A stretch of DNA of 64,000 bases from Echinometra lucunter. Taxonomy: Eukaryota; Echinodermata; Echinoidea; Camarodonta; Echinometridae. Shown here one piece after another: positions 31,874 through 43,800 of the stretch (the stretch's first letter is position 1; each line of letters opens with the position of its first letter). The stretch lies in NCBI GenBank assembly GCA_029962745.1, contig CM057151.1, positions 34,614,818 through 34,678,817 of the forward strand, in the 5' to 3' direction. The notes below the pieces were generated by a model. The model saw only the letters and a list, made by a program, of their open reading frames with translations. It ran no database searches and was not told the origin of the DNA. The translations under genes and the position numbers were made by a program.

Positions 31874-34800
31874 GTAAGTAGACGGGCTAACTGTTAGTCG
31901 AGATTTTTTGATTGAAAAACACCTGCGAATCCGTTCTTTGCAATGATTCTGTTCTGTTATTAAAACAAGGCAGTGTATACAGCCACACGCGTGTGTCTTT
32001 ACCTTACGGCCACACGCGTGTGGTTGTATCCACAGCATCGACATGAGGATACAGCCACACTTGTCTGAATTCCCACTTGAAGTCTGTGCCGCGACAGCTA
32101 TCGCTATTGTGCACTGCACTGCACAAGCGATGTGTACTCATGCGATGGTATGTGTTGCGACTTGCAAAACTTGGATCGTCACGAAGGTTTTATCTCTCGA
32201 TTTCACTTTTTATACAAACAATATTTTCACTTCATTCTCACCTGGTCAGCAAGCAGGTGACAATATAGTACAATATTGTTTGTATTTCAGTGAATTTCGA
32301 GAGATAAAACCTTTGTGACGATCCAAGTTTTGGGGTTTGGCGACACACTGTCGCATGAATTTACACATCACTTGTGCAGTGCATACATACACACTAGCGA
32401 TAGCTGTCGCGGCGCAGAGTAAAAGTGGGAATTCAGTTGAGTGTGACTGTATCCTCATGTGGATGCTGTGGATACAACCACACGCGTGTGGCCGTAAGGT
32501 AAAGACACACGCGTGTGGCTGTATACACTGCCTTAAAACAAACAGGACTCTAGTCTAGAGTCTGTAGACTCTAGACCTTCTCTACTAACTTAAGTTTAAA
32601 TTTCTCTTCCTGCTTGCCGTTGGCCTAACGTTATGTTGTTAGACTCTAATCTAAGTTACGTTAGATCTAACGTTAGGCTAAGTTTTTTTGAAAATTGCTT
32701 GCCCAAAACAAAAATTATTTTGCTTGCCCAACTGCCCAAAAAGCAAATGTAGCCCAGTGGCAGCAGCGACGGGGACGATCTGCACAAGATTCAGCGATGA
32801 AACATTTGTGAATTTGACAACATTTCTGGCCATAATATGACAAGGAAAGACTTCCTTTTAAAGTTTTGCGACAGCCACCCATAATGCCATATTTACTAAC
32901 GGAATAAAGCACACCTTGCATGTCTTGCCAATTATGGAATTTTATGTACAAAAATTCATGACGGTTTGAATAAAATTTTGAATGTTCTTGAACAACCATC
33001 ATGACCATTGCTAAAGATGTAGATCTACTTGCACTATCTATTAACCCCACGGGGCTCTGCCGCGAAGCGTCGGGGCAGAGCCCCACACACGTCTATTTAC
33101 AGCGCCGAAAAGCCATCAGTTTGGTTCGCTTATTTTTCTCAAATGAATTCAAAACTTTAAAAATTGTGCTTATATGTAACTTACTCTACTTTGCTTGCCC
33201 TGGGCTAGCCGGTAAGTGGGTTCCTTCTTTGTCTTATAAAGTACAGTCCATCAGGTATATTGTTATAGGCCTGCTACCATATGTATTTGTAGGGCCCTGG
33301 CTGAAAAAACACTGCTCATTGATTTTTCATTAAACCTAGCATTAAATGTGTAGACTATTGTACGATGTGATGGGGACCCGGCAGCATTACTTTGTGTAAG
33401 TGGGCCAGCCTAATGTTACTCGTTAGGCCTACCTGTATATCTGATCTGCGCATCTAGTAATATTTCACTTGAAATCGACAAGCCTTTTCTTTCTTTGGTT
33501 TTCCCCAAATGGCTGACCTCATTTCAATCCACATATTGTAGAGAGTTGTGCAGAAAAGGACAATGCCATTTTAACAAGAAAAGGTAATGGTGTCAATTTG
33601 ACACTGCAAAAATTGTGCACCTCAAACCTCAGTCATACTTGTGTATGTCAGTTTACAAATAATTCATCCAAAATAGAAATCCATCAAAGGTGAGATAATT
33701 GCATCACTAGAAAGAGAAAATATCATAAATTGTTAGGTACATTATCTAAGTACTAACAAATTTTATGACATTTCTCAAAATGAAGACCTTTCAGTTAAGT
33801 CATTTTTTTTTGGAACAGATGCAAAATGTAATAATATTTTCACCATTTCTTTCCAAATTTCAAAGAAAACGTCATCCTGAGGTAATGTAATTTTAGGTTC
33901 CTCCATTCATTTGTCGTATCTGATTTTAGAAAACTCTCGTAGTTTTTGTGGTATGCTCCGTGAGAAATATGGATATTCACAAAGTTTGGACACATTACCA
34001 TACCTACAGCATGGACTAGACACTTGTCACAGAATCAAGGTCAAAGAGCAGCAATGTGTGAGATTTTGGGCAGGGAACTGTGAGATCGCCAGGCGTTGTG
34101 TACAGTATATGGGAATAGGCTGTGATGTAGGCATGAGAAAGGGATTTTTGAGAATGAGCAAGAGCCCCCAGTGCGGGAGTCTGATGCCTAATGCATGAGA
34201 CTTGACATGTCTGCAGAATGCTGGTCTTGACAATGACCAGCTATTAAACTGCGAGTGTGAGGTGTACATTGTATGACTATGATTGATGTTATGTGACTTG
34301 TTTTATTAGACCCTATGTAACTACATGTATGTGCTAGGAGGGTCCCAATAAGCCAATGTCATATTCTTGATTTGATGTTTTGAAAAAAAATCCTCTTTGT
34401 CCATTGGTGTTAGCACACGCATGTTGGGCTTTAGGTATTGGCCATTGGTAGTTTTGGTGTGTTAAGCATAGACTTTGGCCATCTGTACGTTGGGCATTGC
34501 ATGGTGATGCCCGTAGTCAGCTCTTTATTTTTTATATGAACTGAGCCTGATGGGATCCGGGTTTAATTGAACCTGAGTCATATCTTTCGCATAGTGATGT
34601 TTAAAGGTCTGTCCCAGGCGTAAATAATCATATCTGATTGATTTGATACACACTTTTGTTTTTTTTTAAGGCCGCACACCCTTAGCTTTGCTGAATCCCC
34701 TGTTGAAATGAAAGAGAGTGTGGAAATATAACAGCAGTCCTCCATCCCAAACAATGGTGATGTTAAAAGTTTAAGATGAAGTCTGATTGGTACTACTACG

Positions 34801-37800
34801 TTTCATCTTTTGATCCATCGATAGTGAAAACTTGTATGAAATAGAATAGATGTAGTTTGCAGGTGTAGGAAAAATGACTCGATGTGTGCGTACATTGTCT
34901 GCATAGAGTCTGAGTAATTTTCACATAATTTACGATTATTATGAAGATCCATGGCGATGTATGTATATATGTTGTTATAAGTAAAAACATGATAAGTGAA
35001 TGTTGTTATGGGGAACCACAAAATTTGATCAGTTTTTACATTTCATGCTTGAATGATTTGAAGGACCTATTTCCATAGTTGACAACATTTGATAGAATTG
35101 TATTTGTTTTGATATTTTTAAAAATTGTTTGTTTCCTCATCACTATCAGTCAATGAAAAATGCATGATCCTTATTGTAAATGTTAAGAGAGAATACTGAT
35201 CAGGTCGGACTGTTTATTTTTCTGTGCAATACATTCACATAACATGTTTTTCTGTGTGTGTGTGCGGTTTTTTTTAAAATGAAAATGGGCTGTTTTTGTG
35301 AGGTCTATTGCATGCTGTATTGTGATTTTTATTTTTTCTGTAATCAGTTTCAAAATACATAGGGAAGACCACTAAAATAGCTCTTTACCCCTTGAAAAAT
35401 AAAGAAAAATCATTAATGATGTGAATGGCTTCATACCATGTTTGAGTTTTTATTATACTCTTTTGATAATAGAAATAATGACTTTAATCCTTATCATGGA
35501 ATCACAACAATTCTGAAAGTGAAATAGAAAGTTTACTTGAATCAGAGCACTGTTAGGCTACATACAACATGTACAAATGCAGCCATGTACAGTAAGTTGT
35601 ACACAATACAAGGTGACCTTCTCCCTGGCCCAGACACACATCTGCCAACTCCCACATCAAGCAGCCAATCAGCAAGCAGTATGGAGTGCCAAGCCCCCAA
35701 TCTAAATATGCACAATTACAAAGAAGCCAGTGAATAGCCTTTTGTATGATACACTGTCACTGCATACATTTTGGAGGGAGGAATGAGAATGCCTGTAATG
35801 TATTGTACGCAATGCCTTTGGCTGTGCAGTAGTGCATGACTACAGTAAAGAGAATGGTACCAGCACAAAAACAACAATTCCATGATTGCCATATATGTAC
35901 ACATACGTGATAGTTAATTTGCATTACATCTCCAGTAAACTGTAGATGTTTTAATCCCCACAAATACACAACTGTGGATGTTGTGATTCCCTTAATTTTC
36001 TCCATTGTAATGGAATTTATAAGTGGTTGTAATGACACTGCAGTAGTTATTTATTTTAAGCCCATTTTGCTCACAAAGTAAAACTGATTAATTATAAGTA
36101 AACAAATAGTACATGTGTGTTGCCAGTTCTTAATTATTTTACATTACAAGTTTTTATGAGATTTGAAATATTGCTGTTTTTTTTATAGGTCTAGTATTAG
36201 TAACTGCAAGTCATTGTTTACTGTTTGTCCAGTATAGATAAAGTTTCTGTACTGTTGAGAAATTAGCATGGTCTAGATTTTGGGATTTGTATGGCATATG
36301 CCTTGGCTAGATCATTTCATACACACGATTAGTGATTGCTAGCTGAACATGAAGGAGAGATGAAATGTCCATATGGTGTTGATTGATGTCAAGGTTAAGG
36401 AATCCTGTTGAGCTGCTCAGCTGCACGTATTGACATTCCATAAACAAATACCAGCGAGTCTCTTCATACTGGATTAAATCACCAGCATGGAATCATTTTC
36501 AGATTCTATGAAGTGTAACCCTTAAAGGTTATGTGTTGTTTTGGTAGGCCATCAAAAACTGTTTTTCAGATTTCTTTGCTTCTAGCTGCTCAGTAGTAAG
36601 GTAAAAGCAAAAACTAAGATTCTGTGAAGTTTTTTCCTTCTGAGGTTGGTCCATCAAGCAAATGAGAGGCGAAAAATACTTTTGATCTCTACGTCGCGAT
36701 TAAAAGTCGACAACATCAACACTGACACCACAGTGCCTGCACACGCATAAAACCAATCAGAGTTCTACATGTGATAAGCATAAAAAAGAGCTGTGAAAGG
36801 TTGTTCAGTGTGCCATCAGAGTCCAGTGGTCATAGCATAGGGCAGAATATAACCATTCTGTTGTGTTCCTTTCAGACATTTACATTAGAATTTGCCACAA
36901 ATCGTGAATGGAATACTACATTAATCAAACTATATCTAATCACTTTCATGCTAATTTTCTTTTTGCTACCAAAACTGTACATGAGCTTTAAAGTGATTAT
37001 ACAATGGTAATTTTTTTATTTTTATATATGATCGAGAATAGAATTCTAGGAAGAATAACAATAAAAATTTGATGATTTTCAATCGAAATCAATGCATTTT
37101 TACTAATTTTCTCATAAAAAGTCAAGAGTTGACCCAAAAATTTGAGTATGAGGTATAACGTAAAAGTGGATACCCAGTTTCGCGCATTGCAGTTGTGCTG
37201 CGTGCTAGACTGTACTATATGTATTATACCTTGCGTGCATTTTGCTAGAAGTGCGCGACAAGGTACCCACTTTGACGTCATTTTGACGTCAAAGTGGGTA
37301 CCTAGTTGAAATTGGGTCACAGCTGAGGGGTCAAAAATATCCTGAAATCTTACCACATTTGGGGGTTTCCTTGGCAAGACGACTTTTAAAAAAATTTTGG
37401 CAGATGAATTTCTGCTAATAAAATCATGCTCTTTTAAATGAACTAACATTGTTTCAGCATTGGGTACCCCCTTTAAGCTGCCAAAACCCCACAGATGGAT
37501 CTGCACAGAGCTGCCAAATAAATGTATACAAGTATATGTTCACATAGTCGCATTCATCACTCGTTCAGTAGTACTGCTAAGTTGGCCTGGGGGATATGCG
37601 CCTAACGCAGCAAGGGTTAATCATCTCGGTACTGGCCTCTACAGGATGCCAGAAACAATGGCCCTGTAAATGTACCCTATATTGTCTTTATATTCTTTCT
37701 TCTTGCCGTTGGCCGTATTACAGATGAAATGTCACCTATTAAGAATTGTAATAGCATGTCCAGTGACATCCGTCAGTTGGAGGGTTTTCACACGAGCGTA

Positions 37801-40800
37801 GTATGCACAGAATGCGTAATTAGAATTAAGATTTTAGCATCACTAGAATCTTAATTTGAATTACGCATTTCAAATGACGGTCCGGAGGTGTTTTCCATTG
37901 ACAGTTCTCCCGAATGACAGAATGAAACAATCATGTGTCCCGATTGACCTCCAAATCATGTTGTTTTTTTTGGGGGGGGGGGCGGGGAGCGTATGGTGAC
38001 CTTTCAACCACTTTCACAGAAAAAAATGTGTGCCTCAAATGTATGCACTGCATTAGTCTGTCCGGACACTAACTGAGCAGCATCATGTAATAGTCGTGTG
38101 TATGGACAATAATTCTAATAGTGTAATTGCAATTCACCATTGCAATTAAGTTTCTCTGCTCATGTGAAAATGCTCTTAGTGACATCACTAAAGTCCTCTC
38201 CGACTCTGTCAATAGTACATATTTTTTCCATTGACTAAAATAGTACCATTGAGAGATGATATGAACATGTACCTTATACTGCCAATGTCACATTGAATGT
38301 GCTGTTTGATTGTCCAGAGCACACTGAAAATTTGATTAAATGAGATTTGAAAGTTAAGTAATACCCTCTTTATATCAACATGTAGCAACAACATGAATCC
38401 TCCAGAGGCTACTACATGTACATTAAGTACTAAATGAAGAAGCTTAATGGGAGAAACTTTTGTAATTTGTAAACAAATTTTCGGCATTATTCCCAGTGTT
38501 AAAGATCATATGTTCAATCTGTAATGAAAATCACATGCCAGAAAAAATTGTAACCAGCAGGATTCGAACCTGCCATCTACTGCTTGCCGGGCAGCGACTT
38601 AACCACCAGGCTATTCTGGTTCACGGCCAAGTCACGATGAACTGGAGTCAAATACCCAAGATCCTCTTCTTTCTGACTCATTAATATGCAACGGTCCGCC
38701 ATGAACAATTGGTAGTAAATGATGAAGCATCATGGGAGAAACTTTTATAATTTGTAAACAAATTTTTCGGCAAATGTTACTCCCAATGTTAAAGGTCGTA
38801 TTTTTGATCTGTAATGAAAATCACAAGTCAGAAAAAATTGGAACCAGCAAGATTCGAACCTGCCATCTACTGCTTGCCGGGCAGCAACTTAACCACCTGG
38901 GCCGGTATTCTGAAAATCATGTTATCTTTGCAATCAGAAATAGCGTACGCCATTGGCTCACATCGCGCACTTTTGTCTTGTGTGCTGGTCATATGCCCAG
39001 TTTATACCAACCATAAGTACGCGTTTTAAATTTGTTATGACAATTAGCACAGTGAAGATAAGACAGAAGATAACACGATTTTCAGAATACCGGCCCAGGC
39101 TATTCTGGTTCACAGCCAAGTCACAATGAACTGGAGTCAAATATCCAAGATCCTCTTCTTTCTGAATCTTTGATATGCAATGGTCCACCATGGACAATAG
39201 ATAGTAAATGAAGAAGCATCATGGGAGAAACTTTTATAATTTGTAAACAAATTTCCGGCATTACTCCCAGTGTTAAAAATGTGTACCAGTATATGATTAC
39301 CTGGGTCCTGTCTTGCAAAGAGTTGCAATTGATTCAGATTGATCGCAACATTGAGATTGATCTCAGCTGTGTACTTGAGAGAAAGGGGTTTGAGATCAAT
39401 CTCAAAGTTGCGATCGATTTTAATCGATCGCAACTCTTTGTAAGATGGGGCCCAGGCAGAGAGAATGTTGACTTTGTTTAACAAAATTGTATTGTGAACT
39501 TGTGCTGTCACTATACTTTGAATTTGACAAGGAAATGAAACACACAGGATTGACCTACAAAAAAAAGGCTACACATTTCAGGGCTTTAAAAATAATGGTT
39601 TCTCTCTTGATTTTTCCCCTCTTTTTTAGGTTTTTTTTAGCCTTTAGCTTTTCATGGATAGACTTGGCAAAATAAAGTGGAAAAAGCAAACTTCTGTCAA
39701 AAAACACACCGGATATAGACTCCAGAATAGCCTACTGTTGATATGGAAAAACTGAGGTTGACCTTGATTGTATTTGTGTCTCTGTCACCTTATGGTACAT
39801 GTATGACAAAGGGAACCAAAGTTCTTTCAATTAATTGATACTCAAATTTTACATTTTTAGAAATACATGTATAAAGAGGAACTTTTTCAAACTCTATAAA
39901 GCACTTTTTACGATGTAAAATCTGGACAATGAAAATTGTCAGTGCATTGTTGGTGTTACATTATCCACCTTCAGGTTTTGATTGTTTTCCCAGTAATTCA
40001 TAATAAGCTTCACATGACAGATGCTTCCTTTTTCCAAAGTACATTTAGTACATGCTGGTAAAACGGAGGCCCATACTTGTACAGGTTTGCCTAACATCCT
40101 GCGTGGGCACGTGTTTTCGCATGTGTGCAAGAAACTCCGTCAGTTTTGAAAATAACGAAGCTTCGGGTTCTATTGTTGTCTCTCATTTCAAACTGTCAAT
40201 ATTTGCTCAACTTTTTATCGCTTTATTTCACACAATTTTTATGGAGACTATATATACATTTTGTTTGAGTAACAACATGCACAGTACAATGTACAACTTG
40301 TGTTTACTGTTATAATTTTAGATCGTACCAATGTGGGTCACCTTATTCAAGAATGAATTGAATTGACTTCAAACTATCAAATCTTTTTTTTTCTGTGTTG
40401 TATGCAAATTAGTTTGTGATCAAGACCAAAGGCTCTCTTAAGTCTCTTTTATTCTATCATTTGGCTTGCTAGTTGGGCAACCTAGACCATTTCCTCTTGT
40501 TGCCAAATTCAGAGTTTTGTGGTCATAAACTAAATTTCAATTCAATTGAATTCCAGTTTATTAACATGTGAATGCAATGCAGTAGTCCAAGGACTAGAAG
40601 TGTTTCAAATGGGCATCAGAAACAGAGTATTGAAAAACAGTTAAAATTATTAAACATATGTACATGTATACTTAAAACTAAGTTTGAATATTCTAATAAA
40701 TGGATAATGTTAAGGTTTGCGTCAAGATGCAAAAGGTATGAATAAGATAATGAATCTTTGCTCAAAATTCAAGTAATCTAAATGAGACAGAAGGTATACT

Positions 40801-43800
40801 TTATGTAAAAATAGAAGTAACTTAAAAGAAAGATTGCCTGGTTGCCATTGCACATAAAAGTAAGTGGAAATTATTATGACATTATAAATGTTACATTGTA
40901 ATACATAATCAGAAGTAATCTATGTACAGGTAAAACATGTACATCTTACTGTAATATAGTATAAATTAAAAGGAAATAAATTGGTGGTCAAGGGCTTGTA
41001 GGCTACAGTTTTTCAGCACAAACCATTGTCAGTCGTGTCTGTACTACACTCTATAGACCCTATACTGTGAACTGGTTAAGTTCGACTCCCAAGCTTTACT
41101 GAATTGTTTGTCACTGTATGAAATAAGTGTTTGTGCCATAAGTACTGCAAAGTCTACAACTCTAGTGAAAGAGATTATTTATTATTCTTTTGAAAAACTT
41201 TTTTGTTTTAACCATTGACGTAACGTGCCTTCAGTTGCAAAACTGGTCTTTGGCCAACAAATGGTGCTTTCAGGGGTTTTTTTTCTTTTCTTTTCTTTTC
41301 TTTCTTTCTTTCTTTCTTTCTTTTTTTCTTTCTTTTTTTTCTTTTGTTCTCGGGACAAACTGTGTTTTTGTACAGTCGCTGTTTTGATTTCATATACAAT
41401 TGGGAGCATTAAAACTCCAGCATTTTAATACATTGTCTGATTGTACCACCGTGTACTTGTGTATCAGTAGTAAACATTAGATTAACATCTTCCCAGTAAA
41501 CAATGCAATTTCTCTTTCTGTTTGTAAATATTATCCTTGTCAAACATTTCAGTTGTTTGCACAGGCTATCTGCCTAATGATTATGATGAGGCCATATCAA
41601 ATTTTCTTGTAGTATATCATCCCTGATTATTTTTGTCTCTTTTTGTTTGTGTATTTCTTCTTCTTCCCTTTTTTTCCCCCGAATGCTACTGATTTTATTT
41701 GATGTCTTTAGGAGTTTAGATAAAGAACAAAATTGAGTATTAAGACTCTTGATTTGTATTTGTAAAAAGAAATGGTCTTAGGTTTGACTCCAAAGGATGC
41801 ACAAGGCCCTCTAGGAGGAAATATCAACGGGGAACGCAATGTCGCTTATTCTAGGGAATTCTGAACGAGAAACTTGCGTCTTTAAGCCAGGTCTTAAATG
41901 TAAACAGAGAGCACATGATAGAAATTAGTGTTGACATGAGAGCCTGGGAGGTACAAGTACATACAAATTGCAAACTTTTGTAATTTGAATAAATGATGAA
42001 ACATGATCTTTGATCTATTAAGTCAGACCGTTGTGCAATTAGTAAACTTTATCATGATTTCCTCTTTTTTGAAATGCAGTTTGCAAGTACCAGTAGTGGA
42101 AAATTTTCAAGATAGTAGGGGTGGGGAGAGATTATAGGTTAAGATTTTTGATCTTGACCTTTTTTTTATGCCTCCACCCCCCGTAGGTGGTTGCTGGATG
42201 CATTATGTTTTCGGGTGGGTCGTCCGTCCGTCCGTCCCGTTTTCGTTCTCGTGATAACTCAAGAACCATTTGATGGATCAACTTCAAACTTGGCTCGTGT
42301 ATGCATATGGGAGGGACAATGATCTGATGAGATTTTGGAGTCTCAAGGTCAAAGGTTAAAGGTCCTAGAGGTAATAATACTCATAAAAATGGCTCATTCT
42401 CGCGATAACTTAAGAACAATTTGACAGATTGGCTTCAAACTTGGCTTATGTATGCACATGGAAAGAACAATGATCTGATTAGATTTGGGGGTCACAGGGT
42501 CAGAGGTTAAAGGTCGTATAGGTCATTATGTACATAGAAATGGTTCGTTTTCACCATAACTCAACCATTTGACCGATCAACCTCAAACTTAGCACATGTA
42601 CATGTATGCATATGGGAGGGACAATGATCTGATTAGATTTTGGGGTCTCAAGGTCAAAGGTCATAGAGGTCATTATGTATTCATTCTCACGATAACTCAA
42701 CAACCATATGATGGATCAACGTCAAACTTGATTTATGTATGCATATGGGAGGGACAATGATCTGATGAGATTTTGGGGTCTCAAGGTCAAAGGTCATAGA
42801 CGTCATTATGTACATAGAAATGGTCCGTTCTCGCGATAACTCAATAACCATTTGACGGAGCAGCTTCATACTTGGCACATGCATGCATATGGGAGGGACA
42901 ATGATGTGATTAGATTTTTGGGTCTCAAGGTTAAAGGTAAAAGGTCATAGAGGTCATTATATACATGAAAATTGCTTTCTTGCGATAACTTAACAAATCT
43001 GTGACGGTTCATCTCCAAACTTGGCTCATGTATATAGAAGTCTCATAATTGTCTCATTAGATTTGGGGGTCACAAGGTCAAAGATGTCATTTTATACAAG
43101 AAAATAAAAAAATCAACATAAATGTGCCATATATTTCCGATCTGGCAATTGCGGAGGCATAAATTTCGACTGGGCACTGTCGAGGATTCATTTAATTTTT
43201 TTTAGATTTCTTCTCCAGCAGTATACTTTAAATGTTATGTACAGAATATGACTCATGCTCTATTTAATTTATTGATTTTGACTTTGTTTTTTGCTTTTAT
43301 TTTTGTTTGTTTGTTTGTTTGTTTATTGTTTATATGTGCCTGGGGATGTTTCAATTGCTATACATAGTTTTTAGGCATTCTTGCCAGGTCTTTAATGTTT
43401 CCTCATATATGTGAATTATGAATTTTAATATAAACTCACTTAGGATCAACATGTACGTTATTACTTGAAGGCATATAATACAGTTTACTTTTAACATGAG
43501 GTGAGGGGGCATACATTATGTACATGTAGATTTGATATCTGATATGGCTATGTGATACACTAGTCACAATTTATCAAAGAGTTGCTTTACTTTTAATACA
43601 TACATGTAGGTTTTCATTAGAAAATGCTCATCTCTTTTTTGTTTTGTTTTTTTTTATTTGTGACCACAGGTCAGAGTAAAGATGTCGACTCCGCCAAGTC
43701 ATTTTTGTTCCTTAGGCAAGAACTCCCAGTCAGGATAGCCAACATCATGAAAGAGATCAACTTACTCCCCGAGAAGCTTCTACAAATGCCTTCTGTCCGT

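Larger units (their letters stand above)
38425..39285 (-). repeat. Three tandem units of a tRNA-derived SINE-like repeat
   Basis: The word GGGAGAAACTTTT recurs at 38449, 38734 and 39223. The spacing is 285 bp, then 489 bp, which is 289 bp after removing the 200-bp MITE inserted in unit 2. Units 1 and 2 contain a tRNA-like part on the minus strand. It has an A-box-like TAGCCTGGTGGTTAAGT, an anticodon-like stem CTGC/GCAG, and a B box GGTTCGAATCC with a perfect 5-bp T stem in unit 1. Unit 3 is truncated. The third base before the anticodon position is C rather than T, so these are not functional tRNAs. Confidence 0.75.

Noticed and set aside
36997..37506. 169-codon minus-strand open frame in PDK intron 1
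   Set aside because: It lies almost wholly inside the TTAA-flanked repeat, and the second copy at 52184-52675 has stops and shifts in the same frame. It has no recognisable domain.
38546..38630. Functional tRNA gene
   Set aside because: The A and B boxes and T arm are good, but the acceptor stem is imperfect, the base before the anticodon is not T, and the sequence is part of a roughly 285-bp unit repeated in tandem, so it is a SINE.
42176..43162. CRISPR-like array
   Set aside because: Units are about 145 bp, diverged and without short conserved repeats separated by unique spacers; the genome is eukaryotic.
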